Below are positions 35,985-45,011 of a stretch of DNA of 64,000 nt, in pieces. The stretch covers positions 434,001-498,000 of the forward strand of contig NZ_AP022577.1 of assembly GCF_010730955.1 (NCBI RefSeq), given 5' to 3'. The DNA is from Mycolicibacterium aubagnense. GTDB lineage: Bacteria; Actinomycetota; Actinomycetes; Mycobacteriales; Mycobacteriaceae. A program made the position numbers and the translations under genes. The notes under the pieces were generated by a model, which saw only the letters and a program-made list of their open reading frames with translations, was not told the origin of the DNA and made no database searches. The number at the start of each line of letters is the position of its first letter. Positions within the stretch are counted from its first letter, which is position 1.

Positions 35985-38892
35985 ACGAGAGTTCGTCCTC
36001 GTCGCTGTCCCGGGAAGGAGTCGGCGTCGGCCACTCGGCGGGGACCGGGCGCTGGCGCACGATCTGCGGCCACCAGAACCACTTGCCGAGCAGCGCGGCG
36101 ATCGACGGCGTCATGAATGACCGCACCACCAACGTGTCGAACAGCAGGCCGAGGCCGATGGTTGTACCGATCTGCCCGAGGATCATGAGGGGGCTGAAGA
36201 TGAACGCCGCCATGGTCGCCGAGAACACCAGGCCGGCTGCGGTGACGACGCTACCGGTGCCGCCCATCGACCGGATGATGCCGGTGTTGAGGCCCGCGTG
36301 CATCTCCTCCTTGAACCGGGACACCAACAGGAGGTTGTAGTCGGCGCCCACCGCCAGCAGCAGGATGATGGCCAGCGGCACCACGACCCAGTACAGATGG
36401 ATGCCGAAGATGTACTGCCACACCAGGACTGACAGGCCGATCGAAGCGCCCAACGACAGCACGACGGTACCGACGATGACGGCCGCGGCCACGATGCTGC
36501 GGGTCACGATGACCATGATCAGCAGGATGAGAGCGACCGCCGCCAGTGCGGAGATCAACAGGTCGTACTTGGTGCCCTCTTGAATGTCCTTGTTGGTGGA
36601 GCCGATACCGGCGAGGTAGATCTTGGCGTCCGACATGGGTGTTGCCTTGAGGGCGTCGAACACCGCTTCCTTGATCGCGTTGATATGAGGGATCGCCTCC
36701 GGGTTCGCCGGATTGCCCTGATGCGTCACGATCATGCGCGCCGCCTTGCCGTCCGGCGACAGGAACAGCTTGAGGCCGCGTTTGAAGTCGGCGTTGTCGA
36801 ACGCCTCGGGCGGCAGATAGAACGTGTCGTCGTTCTTGGCGTCGTCGAACGCCTTGCCCATGGCGGTGGCGTTCCTCAGTGCCTCGTCGCTCTGAGAGTT
36901 GGTGCCACCGGTGGTTGCGTAATTCGACAGTGTCAGTTCACGATTACGTTCCTGGATCGCGATCTGCGGCGGGATCAGCGCCACCAACTGTGGCTGCAGG
37001 GCATCCAAGCGGTCGAGGCTCGCGGTGATGGTGCCGAACTTGTCGGAGAGATCGGCGATCCCGTCCAAGGAGTCGAACACCGACCGCAGCGCCGAGCACA
37101 TGGGGATGTCGAAGCAGTGCGGTTCCCAGTAAAAGTAGTTGCGCAATGGACGGAACTGGTCGTCGAAATCGGCGAGTTTGTTGCGCAGGTCGTTGACGGT
37201 TTCGACAGTGTCGTGGAACGCCTGGACCTGATCGTGGGTCGCGGCGGCACTCTGCTTCTGGAGCGAGAGCTGCTGCTTGAGGACGCTGATCGTGTTGTCG
37301 ATCTCGCCTGCTTGCTTGAGCAGGTCGTTGGCCCGGTCCTTCTGGTAGCCCAGGTTCATGATCTGGCTCGCGCTCGACGCGCTGATCTGGAACGGAATGG
37401 AGCTGTGCGTGATCGGCGTACCCAGCGGACGCGTAATCGATTGCACCAGAGCGATTCCCGGCGTATGCAGCACCGCTTTCGCGGCGCGCTCGAGAATCAG
37501 CATGTCCGCCGGATTCCGCATGTCGTGGTCGGCTTCGATCATCAGCAGCTCGGGATTGATGCGCGCCTCGGTGAAGTGCCGTTCGGCAGCTTCCATGCCG
37601 ACGACGCCGGGGGCGCTGGCGGGGATATACGGGCGGTTGTCGTAGCTCACCTCGAAGCCGGGCAGCGCGAACACTCCGATGAGCGCGATCGCGCCGGTCA
37701 CCACGAGGATCGGTCCGGGCCAGCGCACGATGGCGGCGCCGATTCGGCGCCAGCCGCGCGCCCGTTGCGCGACCTTGGGCTCCATGAGTCCGAACCGGGT
37801 GGCGATCAACAACACTGACGGACCCAGCGTCAGGGCCGCCGCCAACGTCACGAGGACGCCGAGCGCGGCTGGGATGCCGAGCGTCTGGAAGTAGGGGAGC
37901 CGGGTGAATTGCATGCACGCGACAGCGCCGGCGATGGTGAGTCCCGATCCGACCATGACGTGGACCGTGCCGTGCCACATGTCGTGATAGGCCGAGATCC
38001 GGTCCATGCCCTTTCCGCGCGCTTCCTGGTAGCGGCCGACGACGAAGATCGCGTAGTCGGTGCCGGCCGCGATGGCGAGGAGGGTCAAGAGGTTGGTCGC
38101 GTACGTCGACAGACCGATGACGCCGGCATGGGCCAGGACCGCCACCACACCGCGGGCGGCCGCGAGTTCGATGGCGACGGTCAGCAGGACGATCAGCATC
38201 GTCACCAGTGACCGGTAGACGAACAGCAGCATGATGCCGATTACCAGGAACGTGATACCGGTGACCTCGTTGGTGCCTGCGCTGCCGACCTCGAAGTTGT
38301 CGGTCACCAGCGGCGAAGCGCCGGTGATGTAGGCCCTGATGCCGGGCGGAGGCGGATCGTCGGCGACGATCTTGCGGACGGCGTCGACTGAAATGTTCGA
38401 CATGGCTTCGCCCTGATTACCGCGCAGATACAGCTGCGTCAGAGCGGCCTTGCCGTCCTTGCTCTGCGAGCCGCCGGCTGTCAGTGGGTCGCCCCAGAAG
38501 TCTTGGACGTGCTCGACATGCTCGGTGTCGGCCTGGAGCCTTTTCACCAAACCGTCGTAATAGTTGTGCGCTTCGGGACCCAAAGGCTGATCGCCCTCGA
38601 TCACGAGCATTGCCGCACTGTCGGAATCGAATTCGTGGAAGACCTGTCCGATGTGCCGCATCGCGAGAATGCCCGGCGCATCGGGCGCGTTCTGCCCGAC
38701 TGAGCGCTCCCAACCGACCACCTCGAGCTGGGGCGAGATGGTGTTCGAGACCGCGGCGATCGCAATCCAGATCAACAGGATCGGCAGGGACAGCTTCCGG
38801 ATGAGCCTCGCCGGAAGGGAACCCTCGGCGGCGGGGTCGATGCGATGCTGTGTCACGGGTGATCCGCCTCCGACCCCTTGCTGTGCGCTCAT
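35971..38892 (-). CDS. mmpL: MmpL family RND transporter
   Basis: 973 aa from ATG 38892, which overlaps the mmpS stop (ATGA). Two RND halves: each has the Asp-Tyr relay pair (AAGTDYAIFVVGRY and AVGADYNLLLVSRF) and a large periplasmic loop; the first loop contains a long coiled coil (about residues 470-640) with paired Cys (HCFDIPMCSAL), as in MmpL4/MmpL5. Exports lipids or siderophores with its MmpS partner across the inner membrane. Confidence 0.95.
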   Translation of the reverse strand: MSAQQGVGGGSPVTQHRIDPAAEGSLPARLIRKLSLPILLIWIAIAAVSNTISPQLEVVGWERSVGQNAPDAPGILAMRHIGQVFHEFDSDSAAMLVIEGDQPLGPEAHNYYDGLVKRLQADTEHVEHVQDFWGDPLTAGGSQSKDGKAALTQLYLRGNQGEAMSNISVDAVRKIVADDPPPPGIRAYITGASPLVTDNFEVGSAGTNEVTGITFLVIGIMLLFVYRSLVTMLIVLLTVAIELAAARGVVAVLAHAGVIGLSTYATNLLTLLAIAAGTDYAIFVVGRYQEARGKGMDRISAYHDMWHGTVHVMVGSGLTIAGAVACMQFTRLPYFQTLGIPAALGVLVTLAAALTLGPSVLLIATRFGLMEPKVAQRARGWRRIGAAIVRWPGPILVVTGAIALIGVFALPGFEVSYDNRPYIPASAPGVVGMEAAERHFTEARINPELLMIEADHDMRNPADMLILERAAKAVLHTPGIALVQSITRPLGTPITHSSIPFQISASSASQIMNLGYQKDRANDLLKQAGEIDNTISVLKQQLSLQKQSAAATHDQVQAFHDTVETVNDLRNKLADFDDQFRPLRNYFYWEPHCFDIPMCSALRSVFDSLDGIADLSDKFGTITASLDRLDALQPQLVALIPPQIAIQERNRELTLSNYATTGGTNSQSDEALRNATAMGKAFDDAKNDDTFYLPPEAFDNADFKRGLKLFLSPDGKAARMIVTHQGNPANPEAIPHINAIKEAVFDALKATPMSDAKIYLAGIGSTNKDIQEGTKYDLLISALAAVALILLIMVIVTRSIVAAAVIVGTVVLSLGASIGLSVLVWQYIFGIHLYWVVVPLAIILLLAVGADYNLLLVSRFKEEMHAGLNTGIIRSMGGTGSVVTAAGLVFSATMAAFIFSPLMILGQIGTTIGLGLLFDTLVVRSFMTPSIAALLGKWFWWPQIVRQRPVPAEWPTPTPSRDSDEDELSFSQR

Positions 38893-39335
38893 GCGGTCTT
38901 GTCCAGGCACGAGATGTATCCGTTCACGTGGTTTGTGGACCTTTCGTCCTTGACGACGCCGTTGACGGTGATACGGCAGCCGATGGTGCTGCCGTCACCC
39001 TGTGCGCGCAGATCGGCGTACATCGTCGGATCGTCGGTGGTCAGGGCCTGTGACCACGGCAGCGTGACGTTCTCGACGCGCTGAGGCTGGGCATTGATGT
39101 CCAGAAAGTTGATGGTCGCCACGGATCCCGGCGAACCGAATACCTCGAACAGCACCCGTTTCGGGTTGTAGCCGGTGTTCTCCAGGGCATCTGAACCGGG
39201 CCGTGAGATCTCGTTGTCGGAGCCGAAGATGCCGCGCAGTCGGTCGACACTGAACCCGACGAGGGCGACCACCACGATCGCCACGATGGCGATCCATTGC
39301 CGGCGTACCAACTTACCCACCGAAAACTTGCTCAA
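38889..39335 (-). CDS. mmpS: MmpS family membrane protein
   Basis: 148 aa from TTG 39335 with AAAGG upstream; the open frame to 39902 continues without family similarity. One N-terminal helix (IAIVAIVVVALVGFSVD) and a periplasmic beta domain with VLFEVFGSPGSVATINFLD, DPTMYADLRAQG and two Cys (IGCRITV, YISCLD) are standard for MmpS4/5. Couples to MmpL. Confidence 0.92.
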   Translation of the reverse strand: MSKFSVGKLVRRQWIAIVAIVVVALVGFSVDRLRGIFGSDNEISRPGSDALENTGYNPKRVLFEVFGSPGSVATINFLDINAQPQRVENVTLPWSQALTTDDPTMYADLRAQGDGSTIGCRITVNGVVKDERSTNHVNGYISCLDKTA

Positions 39336-39408
39336 GCCAAAGCCTTTCGACGCCCCCGTAGACGAACAGCCAAAGCAATATCGCCAAATCGTCCCGTGAA
39401 GCAGAACG

Positions 39409-39422
39409 GTACGGTACCGTAC
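39409..39422. promoter_or_regulatory. Perfect palindrome GTACGGTACCGTAC
   Basis: 14-bp perfect dyad in the 210-bp divergent spacer between mmpS and the TetR gene at 39546. Likely operator for the TetR protein and for mmpS-mmpL. Confidence 0.65.
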
Positions 39423-39545
39423 GAACGATCGCAACCGGGTTGACATATGCGCAAAACCCTGCACCCAAATGCCGCATCGGGGTGCAACGTCGTGGTGTAA
39501 CTCTGGTATTCCATCTGAGTCAGTGAGGCCGAAAGGGGTGTCGCG

Positions 39546-40142
39546 ATGTCCGATGACATGTGCGCCGGCTCCAGCTGCCAGTGGAGTGAGCGCGAAACCG
39601 AACTGTTGGCCATCACGCTGGAACTGCTGCAGGAGCACGGGTACGACCGCCTGAGCGTGGAAGCGGTGGCGACCAGGGCCAAAGCCAGCAAGGCGACGAT
39701 GTACCGGCGCTGGCCGTCGAAGGCTGATCTGGTGCTCGCCGCGTTCATCGAGGGCACCCGCAATTCCGCGGTGTCGCCACACACCGGGTCGCTGCGGAGC
39801 GACCTTCTGGAAATCGGTCGAGCCACGTGCGAACAGGCTCAAGAACACACGCGGACCATGCGTGCCGTGCTGAACGAGATGTCGCACAGTCCGGGCCTGC
39901 AAGCGGTGATGCAGGAGAAGTTCGTTCTTCAGCGCAAGTTGGTGATCGACGGTGTCCTGGCCGAGGCGGTGGAACGCGGGGAGATCGACCCCTCGGCCAT
40001 CAACGAGGAGATCTTCGATCTGTTGCCGGGATATCTGGTGTTCCGGGCACTGGTTTCGGATCGGCCACCGACCGATGACACGGTGCGAATCTTGGTCGAC
40101 GATGTCCTACTGCCGAGCCTGACGGCTGGCCGCGAACCTTAG
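39546..40142 (+). CDS. TetR family regulator
   Basis: 198 aa. HTH: RAKASKATMYRRWPSKADLV (about residues 47-66), the form found in regulators with a C-terminal TetR_C_11-type domain. Divergent from mmpS-mmpL; convergent with the MFS gene, overlapping by 4 bp. Probably represses the RND pump genes. Confidence 0.87.
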   Translation: MSDDMCAGSSCQWSERETELLAITLELLQEHGYDRLSVEAVATRAKASKATMYRRWPSKADLVLAAFIEGTRNSAVSPHTGSLRSDLLEIGRATCEQAQEHTRTMRAVLNEMSHSPGLQAVMQEKFVLQRKLVIDGVLAEAVERGEIDPSAINEEIFDLLPGYLVFRALVSDRPPTDDTVRILVDDVLLPSLTAGREP

Positions 40143-41332
40143 CTCAGGCGGTCGCCGACCCAAACGATGAGGGCGGCCACCACGAACATGGCACCCACGA
40201 TGCTCGTCGCGGCCCATCCGGCGTATGCGTATGCGACCGTCGCGGCGACGGCGCCGAGGCCGGTGCCGATCGAGTAGTAGACCATGTAGCCTCCGATCAG
40301 ACTCGTGGTCGCCGTCGGGTCGGAGTCGACAATCAGGTGCTGGTTGATGACGTGTAGCGCTTGCCCCGCGAAATCGAGAGCCACCAAACCGATTCCGAGC
40401 AGGAGTAGCGAGCTGGGTGCCTGGGCGATGGCCAGCCAGGACGCGAGCAGTACGACGAGCATTGCGCCGGTGGCGAGTTGGGCGCGACCCGCGTCGGCCC
40501 AGCGGCCCGCACCCGATGCGCCGAGCGCCCCGGCCGCGCCGACGATGCCGAACAGTCCGATCTGTGTCGCGGTCAGATGCCACGGCGCCGCACCGAGTGG
40601 CAGTGCCATGGATCCCCATGCGGCGCCAAAGCTGGCGAACATCAGGCCGCCGATGAGGCTTCGTACGCGAAATGCCCTGTCCCGCAGACTGAGTACGAAG
40701 ACCGACATGATCGCCCGGCGATAAGGCACAGCAACTTTCTCGATCGTGTCGCGGGGGAGGGCAACGGCCAGCCAACCGCTGACGGCCAGCATGACCAGCG
40801 CTGCCACGATGAACACGGCCCGCCAACCCCATAGTCCAGCGATCGACCCGGAAACCGTGCGGGCCAAGAGAATTCCGAGGACCACGCCCGAGGTCACCAC
40901 GCCGACAGTGCGCCCGCGCCGACCTGGCGGGCTCGTGGCCGCGGCGAACGCGGTGATCACCTGGACGACGGTCGAGGCCGAGCCGAAGATCGCGCAGAAG
41001 GTGAGGAACACCCACGCCGACGGCGCAACCGCTGCTCCGAGTAGTCCGAGCGCGGTCACGGCCAGTTGCGCGAGGATGATCCGCCGACGGTCGAAGCGAT
41101 CACCCAACGGCACCGCCAGGATCAGCCCCAGCAGGTACCCGCCCTGTGTCGCCGTGGTTACCCATCCCAGCTGAGCCGCCGACAGGTGCAACTGGGTGCC
41201 GAGCTCGTCCAGGAGTGGTTGGGCGTAATAGACATTGGCCACCGCTGCGCCGCTGACGAAGGCAAGCACCAGGGCCGTCCCTGCGTCAATTGTTTGGACC
41301 TGCCCGGTCGCCGGTTCCGTTGTGCACGACAT
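40139..41332 (-). CDS. MFS transporter
   Basis: 397 aa, 12 predicted helices. The loop 2-3 signature GDRFDRRR is present and NVYYAQPLLDELG near the start matches the drug/arabinose efflux type (YnfM/AraJ-like). Proton-driven exporter. Divergent from the HxlR gene across a spacer filled with inverted repeats; so expression is probably inducible. Confidence 0.9.
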   Translation of the reverse strand: MSCTTEPATGQVQTIDAGTALVLAFVSGAAVANVYYAQPLLDELGTQLHLSAAQLGWVTTATQGGYLLGLILAVPLGDRFDRRRIILAQLAVTALGLLGAAVAPSAWVFLTFCAIFGSASTVVQVITAFAAATSPPGRRGRTVGVVTSGVVLGILLARTVSGSIAGLWGWRAVFIVAALVMLAVSGWLAVALPRDTIEKVAVPYRRAIMSVFVLSLRDRAFRVRSLIGGLMFASFGAAWGSMALPLGAAPWHLTATQIGLFGIVGAAGALGASGAGRWADAGRAQLATGAMLVVLLASWLAIAQAPSSLLLLGIGLVALDFAGQALHVINQHLIVDSDPTATTSLIGGYMVYYSIGTGLGAVAATVAYAYAGWAATSIVGAMFVVAALIVWVGDRLS

Positions 41333-41378
41333 TCGATCGGCTCACTTTCTCCGAGATCCAGCGAAGTGGTACTAGATT

Positions 41379-41420
41379 GCAACCAGAGAATAGGTAGACT
41401 GGTTGCAAATAGCAACCAGG
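41379..41420. promoter_or_regulatory. Three half sites TTGCAACCAG: HxlR operator region
   Basis: CTGGTTGC-aaata-GCAACCAG (41400-41420) is a perfect 21-bp dyad. A further half site TTGCAACCAG (41379-41388) pairs with CTGGTTGCAA (41400-41409) over an 11-nt gap. Lies 17 bp before the HxlR start and 47 bp from the MFS start. Confidence 0.72.
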
Positions 41421-41436
41421 ATGGGTGAGGGGTGTC

Positions 41437-41892
41437 ATGAGTGGTCGGCTGGCTCAATCAACCTGTCCGGTGTCCCGCACCGTCGACATCGTTGGGGACA
41501 AGTGGACGTTGATGATCCTTCGGGACGCATTCGAAGGGGTGTCGCGGTTCTCCCAATTTCAACGCAGCCTCGGCGTCGCGAAGAACATCTTGTCTGGCCG
41601 TCTGCAACACCTGGTGGAAGCCGGGGTGATGGAGTCGCGGCCCGAAGCCGGCGGCTCGTCTTATCGGGAGTATGTGCTTACCCCCAAGGGGGAGCGGCTC
41701 TTTCACCTCATCGTCGCGCTGCGGGAATGGGGTGCCGACAATGCGTTCACCGAGGATGAGCCCCGCACGTCCTACGTCGACTCGCGCACCGGTATCTCGC
41801 TGCCCCGATTGCGGTACCAAACGCCCGACGGCGGCGAGATCAGGCCCGAGCACACGCGGCCCATCAGGCCGGATGACCCGGTCGCGCCGTGA
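41437..41892 (+). CDS. HxlR family transcriptional regulator
   Basis: 151 aa from ATG after GGTGAGGGG. CPVSRTVDIVGDKWTLMILR is the HxlR hallmark with the near-N-terminal Cys that senses aldehydes or oxidants; winged helix through residue about 105; extra basic-acidic tail. Controls the divergent MFS gene through the repeats at 41379-41420. Confidence 0.92.
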   Translation: MSGRLAQSTCPVSRTVDIVGDKWTLMILRDAFEGVSRFSQFQRSLGVAKNILSGRLQHLVEAGVMESRPEAGGSSYREYVLTPKGERLFHLIVALREWGADNAFTEDEPRTSYVDSRTGISLPRLRYQTPDGGEIRPEHTRPIRPDDPVAP

Positions 41893-41934
41893 ACGGGAAT
41901 CCCGCTGCCCCGGAACGAGGTTCGCGGTGGTCGC

Positions 41935-42348
41935 CTACGCCCCATCGCACCGCGGGGCGAGCAGGTCGTCGCGCAGGCCGGGCGTCAACGTCAGCAGTGC
42001 AGAAGTGAGGTCGCGGACGGACTCGTCATGGGTGAGGTGGAGCCAGTCGAGTTCGGCATCAAGGGCACGGGCATAACCGGTGGTGGGGTCGAAGTAGTCG
42101 ACGCCCACGCCGAAGAATTCGGCCAACATGTCCGCGGTGCGAGGGGATGGACACGCCCGGATGCCGGATCGTAGTTGCGAGAGGTATGGGGCGGACAGTC
42201 GGTACCCACGGCGGGCCAGGGCCTCCGTCACTTCGAAGTTTCGGTACGGACCGCGCCCGGGCGGGTAGACGGTGGCGAACAATCGGTTGAGTCGCTCCGC
42301 GAAAGTGGCTGCGTCCGATGAAGATTGGCGACGTTTCTTGCTGGCCAT
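41935..42348 (-). CDS. EspR-like helix-turn-helix nucleoid-type regulator
   Basis: 137 aa from ATG 42348 with AAGGGGGAA upstream; an open frame continues to 42597 without coding character. AERLNRLFATVYPPGRGPYR and LSAPYLSQLRSGIRACPS match mycobacterial EspR, the regulator of ESX-1 and cell-wall genes that binds far-apart sites as a dimer of dimers. The N-terminus is 13 residues longer and basic. It is divergent from the small-protein/WhiA operon, which may be its target. Confidence 0.8.
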   Translation of the reverse strand: MASKKRRQSSSDAATFAERLNRLFATVYPPGRGPYRNFEVTEALARRGYRLSAPYLSQLRSGIRACPSPRTADMLAEFFGVGVDYFDPTTGYARALDAELDWLHLTHDESVRDLTSALLTLTPGLRDDLLAPRCDGA

Positions 42349-42991
42349 GTGATTCCCCCTTGAATCATGATGCGGTGCAGAGCCTTGCGGCGTACGAATG
42401 GATATCGGTTCCGCCGTGGCGCTGAAGCGACCTGATGATGACCGCCCGGGGGTGCGGCGCCTGGGCTGGACGCCGCAGGGTGGTGTTCGGGCGTGAACCC
42501 GTCGCACGCACGTTAGCTCACATTTCTGTGAATGCAACGACAGCAAATGTTTGCGCGGAGTTGACGCGTCGGTGGGTTCGTGGAATTCTCGTGACATCAG
42601 TTGAGTGCCAGGTAAGCCGGGGGGCTTGGGGCAGGTCTTCTCAAGGGGGATGCAGTGTTTCGTGTTGTGCCGCGGGTTTCGCGGTGTCTCGTGTCGATGG
42701 TCGCGTTGCTCACATTGCCGTCGCGGCGCCTGTGAGGATTGCCCGTCCGGTGGTTGCTATCCGGGGTTCGCAGCGGAGCTGACCGCGAACGCAACCGCCG
42801 TGGTTGGCGACCAGATCGACGACATCCGGTGAGCTATGGTGCGCTGGGCCGGCTCCCCTCGGGTGTTGCCAGGCCGTAAGTCGGAGATCGTGCCCACCCT
42901 GCGGTGCCACGACCCGGTGGAGGCCGTGGGAGTCCGCGGGCCGTGTGATGCACGTTGGTGTGGGTTGCGCCGTTTTCTGTGAAGGTGCCCG
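42349..42991. other. 643-bp divergent spacer, mostly non-coding
   Basis: No frame here has convincing composition. One possible leader peptide: GTG 42655 after AAGGGGG, 26 codons to 42735 (MFRVVPRVSRCLVSMVALLT), signal-like but unsupported. The length suggests regulatory sequence for the EspR-like gene and for the operon starting at 42992. Confidence 0.45.
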
Positions 42992-43234
42992 GTGTCTGCT
43001 GTCGACCACAACGACCGGGACAAGCCGCCGCGCGGCGCAGTTGGAAGGAGTTTGGCTTTGCGGACGACAACGAACACGCTGTGGTGTGACACCACGATCA
43101 CACCTGATGGCTGCGTGGTGGTCATCGACGATGGCGGTGCGAGCCGCGTTTCGGGCACCTACGTGCACGCAGACATCGATTTCACCCCGGAGTCGGTACA
43201 CCAGACACTGTGTACGATCGGCCGCAACGAATGA
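42992..43234 (+). CDS. Small protein of unknown function, operon with WhiA paralogue
   Basis: 80 aa from GTG. A TTG at 43058 sits 7 nt after a strong GGAAGGAG and would give 58 aa; it is a serious alternative. Sequence NTLWCDTTITPDGCVVVIDD suggests a small beta protein with two Cys. Codon use fits the genome. The stop overlaps the next ATG (ATGA), so it is co-translated. Not recognised. Confidence 0.55.
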   Translation: MSAVDHNDRDKPPRGAVGRSLALRTTTNTLWCDTTITPDGCVVVIDDGGASRVSGTYVHADIDFTPESVHQTLCTIGRNE

Positions 43235-43707
43235 ATTCGGTTGGATGGCAGGACTACTCACAGCACGAGTCCGCAGGGTGGACGGACGAGACCGCGGATG
43301 TGCTGGCGCTGCTGGGCGACTCGCGCCTGTTGAAGCAGTCGTGCTCGGCGGGCCGCAACTCCGCGCACATCCCAGGCATGATCTGTCAACCGCCGCGTCC
43401 GGTACGGGTGGCGTACTGGTGGGCGAATGCGCTCCAAGCGCAAGGCTGGAGATTGTGTGCACTGGGCGAGCAGCTCGCAGGTGGAGGGTTCATTGCCGAA
43501 ATCGGCGCGGCCGGCGGTGAATCGGTGTGGGTGGTCTTTCCTCGCAACATGCCCGACGACGGCACCGAGGCGTCCGCGCTGGCCAACTTCATCCAGCGCC
43601 TCACCTTTGACCAGCGGAACTACCTCCGTCGGCTCGTCGTCACGGGGCCAGAGCACTCCCGGTGCGATGCGGAACCGGCCCGACGTCCGAAGGGATCACC
43701 TCGTTGA
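43231..43707 (+). CDS. Unrecognised protein, operon with WhiA paralogue
   Basis: 158 aa. Mixed alpha/beta, Trp-rich (RVAYWWANALQAQGWRLC), with four-base overlaps to both neighbours (ATGA upstream, TTGA downstream). No signal or membrane segment. Function unknown; the tight coupling implies a complex or pathway with the flanking small proteins. Confidence 0.65.
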   Translation: MNSVGWQDYSQHESAGWTDETADVLALLGDSRLLKQSCSAGRNSAHIPGMICQPPRPVRVAYWWANALQAQGWRLCALGEQLAGGGFIAEIGAAGGESVWVVFPRNMPDDGTEASALANFIQRLTFDQRNYLRRLVVTGPEHSRCDAEPARRPKGSPR

Positions 43708-43994
43708 CCAGCGAGTCCGACATTGCATGGGAATTGGTGGAGTGCGTCCGCGCTCGCTTGACGGTCGCGGAACTCAATAACGCGTACGTGAACCTGGGTA
43801 TCGGCGAGTTCGACCCGGTGATCCAGGTTGCGATGACAGTCGTTGAACGTGAACGACTTTCGGTGCCCGACGCGCTGGTCGACTCGCTCCATACCTGGCG
43901 TGTGCGGCACCATCCCGATGGCGTGGCTTCGGAACGTCTCGCGCGCCAGATCGCACAGTGTCGCCTGAGCCCAGATTCCCGATGTGGTGGATAG
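43704..43994 (+). CDS. Unrecognised small protein, TTG start
   Basis: 96 aa starting at TTG 43704, overlapping the preceding stop by 4 bp. Helical appearance (SDIAWELVECVRARLTVAEL; SERLARQIAQCRL). Reads like a small adaptor. 42 bp before the WhiA paralogue. Not recognised. Confidence 0.6.
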   Translation: MTSESDIAWELVECVRARLTVAELNNAYVNLGIGEFDPVIQVAMTVVERERLSVPDALVDSLHTWRVRHHPDGVASERLARQIAQCRLSPDSRCGG

Positions 43995-44036
43995 ACCGCG
44001 GCGAGTACGGAACCAATGTGTTGTGGGGGATTTGTA

Positions 44037-44987
44037 GTGTTGACACCGAGGGCGAAAGACGAGCTCGCTAGTACCGTCGTGCATCTGCCCAGTGCGCGCA
44101 AGGCCGAAGTGACCGCGCTTCTCCAATTCGCGGGCGGGCTGCGGGTACACGGGGGGCGCGTTGTGATCGACGCCGACGTCGATCGAGAGTCCGTGGCCAC
44201 CCGCATCTGCAAGGACCTCAAGGACTTGCGCGGGTATTCGGCAGAAGTACGTGCGCTGCCGAGCATCGGTTCGCGCAGTCGTTACCTGGTGCAGGTTGCC
44301 CACCAGGCCGAAGATGTGGCCCGCTGGACCGGGCTGATCGACCGGTGGGGGCGGCCCGTCCGGGGCATGCCGCCGCAGATCGTTGGCGGTAGTACCGCAG
44401 AAGCCGAAGCGGTATGGCGTGGGGCGTTTCTCGCGCGGGGCTCATTGTCGTTGGCCGGTCGGGCGCGCGGGCTGGAGGTCGAGTGCCCGGGTATGGAAGC
44501 TGCCCTGGCGCTGACCGGAGCTGCGCGCCGACTTGGGGTGCACGTGAAGGCTCGACAGCTGCGGGGCGCAGATCGTGTCACGGTGCGAGACACCGACACA
44601 ATCTCTTTGTTGTTGAATCGAATTGGTGCCCAACAAACGCGAGCGGCCTGGCAGTCGCACCGAGATCGGACCGGCACGATCATCGCTGATGCCGCATTGG
44701 TCGACTCCAATCAGCGTCGCGCGCAACGGTCGGCGATGGCGTCAGCGATTCGAGCCCAACGCGCATTGGAAATCCTCGGGGATAGGGCACCCCAGCATTT
44801 CGTTGACATCGCACGTCTACGCATCGAACACCCAGAATTGTCATTGGACGACTTGGGGCGTCTGGCCGAACCCCCGTTGACGAAAAATGCAGCGGCTGGC
44901 CGCCTTCGACGGGTGTTGGGAATGGCCGACCGCGAGGCCCAGCGAGCTGGGGTCGCCGACACCCGTGGCGTAGTCGCGGCAGGATGA
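44037..44987 (+). CDS. Second, divergent WhiA-family regulator
   Basis: 316 aa from GTG with GGGGGA 6 nt upstream. The N-terminal homing-endonuclease-like domain is clear (LTPRAKDELAS; QFAGGLRVHGGRVVIDADVD; WRGAFLARGSLS), and the C-terminal helix-turn-helix reads LSLDDLGRLAEPPLTKNAAA. Canonical WhiA sits beside uvrC, rapZ and yvcK; none is here, and this copy departs from the mycobacterial WhiA pattern in many core positions, so it is a paralogue. WhiA proteins bind DNA and act in division or sporulation control. Confidence 0.85.
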   Translation: MLTPRAKDELASTVVHLPSARKAEVTALLQFAGGLRVHGGRVVIDADVDRESVATRICKDLKDLRGYSAEVRALPSIGSRSRYLVQVAHQAEDVARWTGLIDRWGRPVRGMPPQIVGGSTAEAEAVWRGAFLARGSLSLAGRARGLEVECPGMEAALALTGAARRLGVHVKARQLRGADRVTVRDTDTISLLLNRIGAQQTRAAWQSHRDRTGTIIADAALVDSNQRRAQRSAMASAIRAQRALEILGDRAPQHFVDIARLRIEHPELSLDDLGRLAEPPLTKNAAAGRLRRVLGMADREAQRAGVADTRGVVAAG

Positions 44988-45011
44988 CCCCAGCGGGGAT
45001 TCGAGCTGCTG

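Noticed and set aside
42804..43520. 238-residue forward frame over the small-gene operon
   Set aside because: Arg/Ser/Cys/Thr-rich; overlapping frames have better codon use and coupled start-stop sites.
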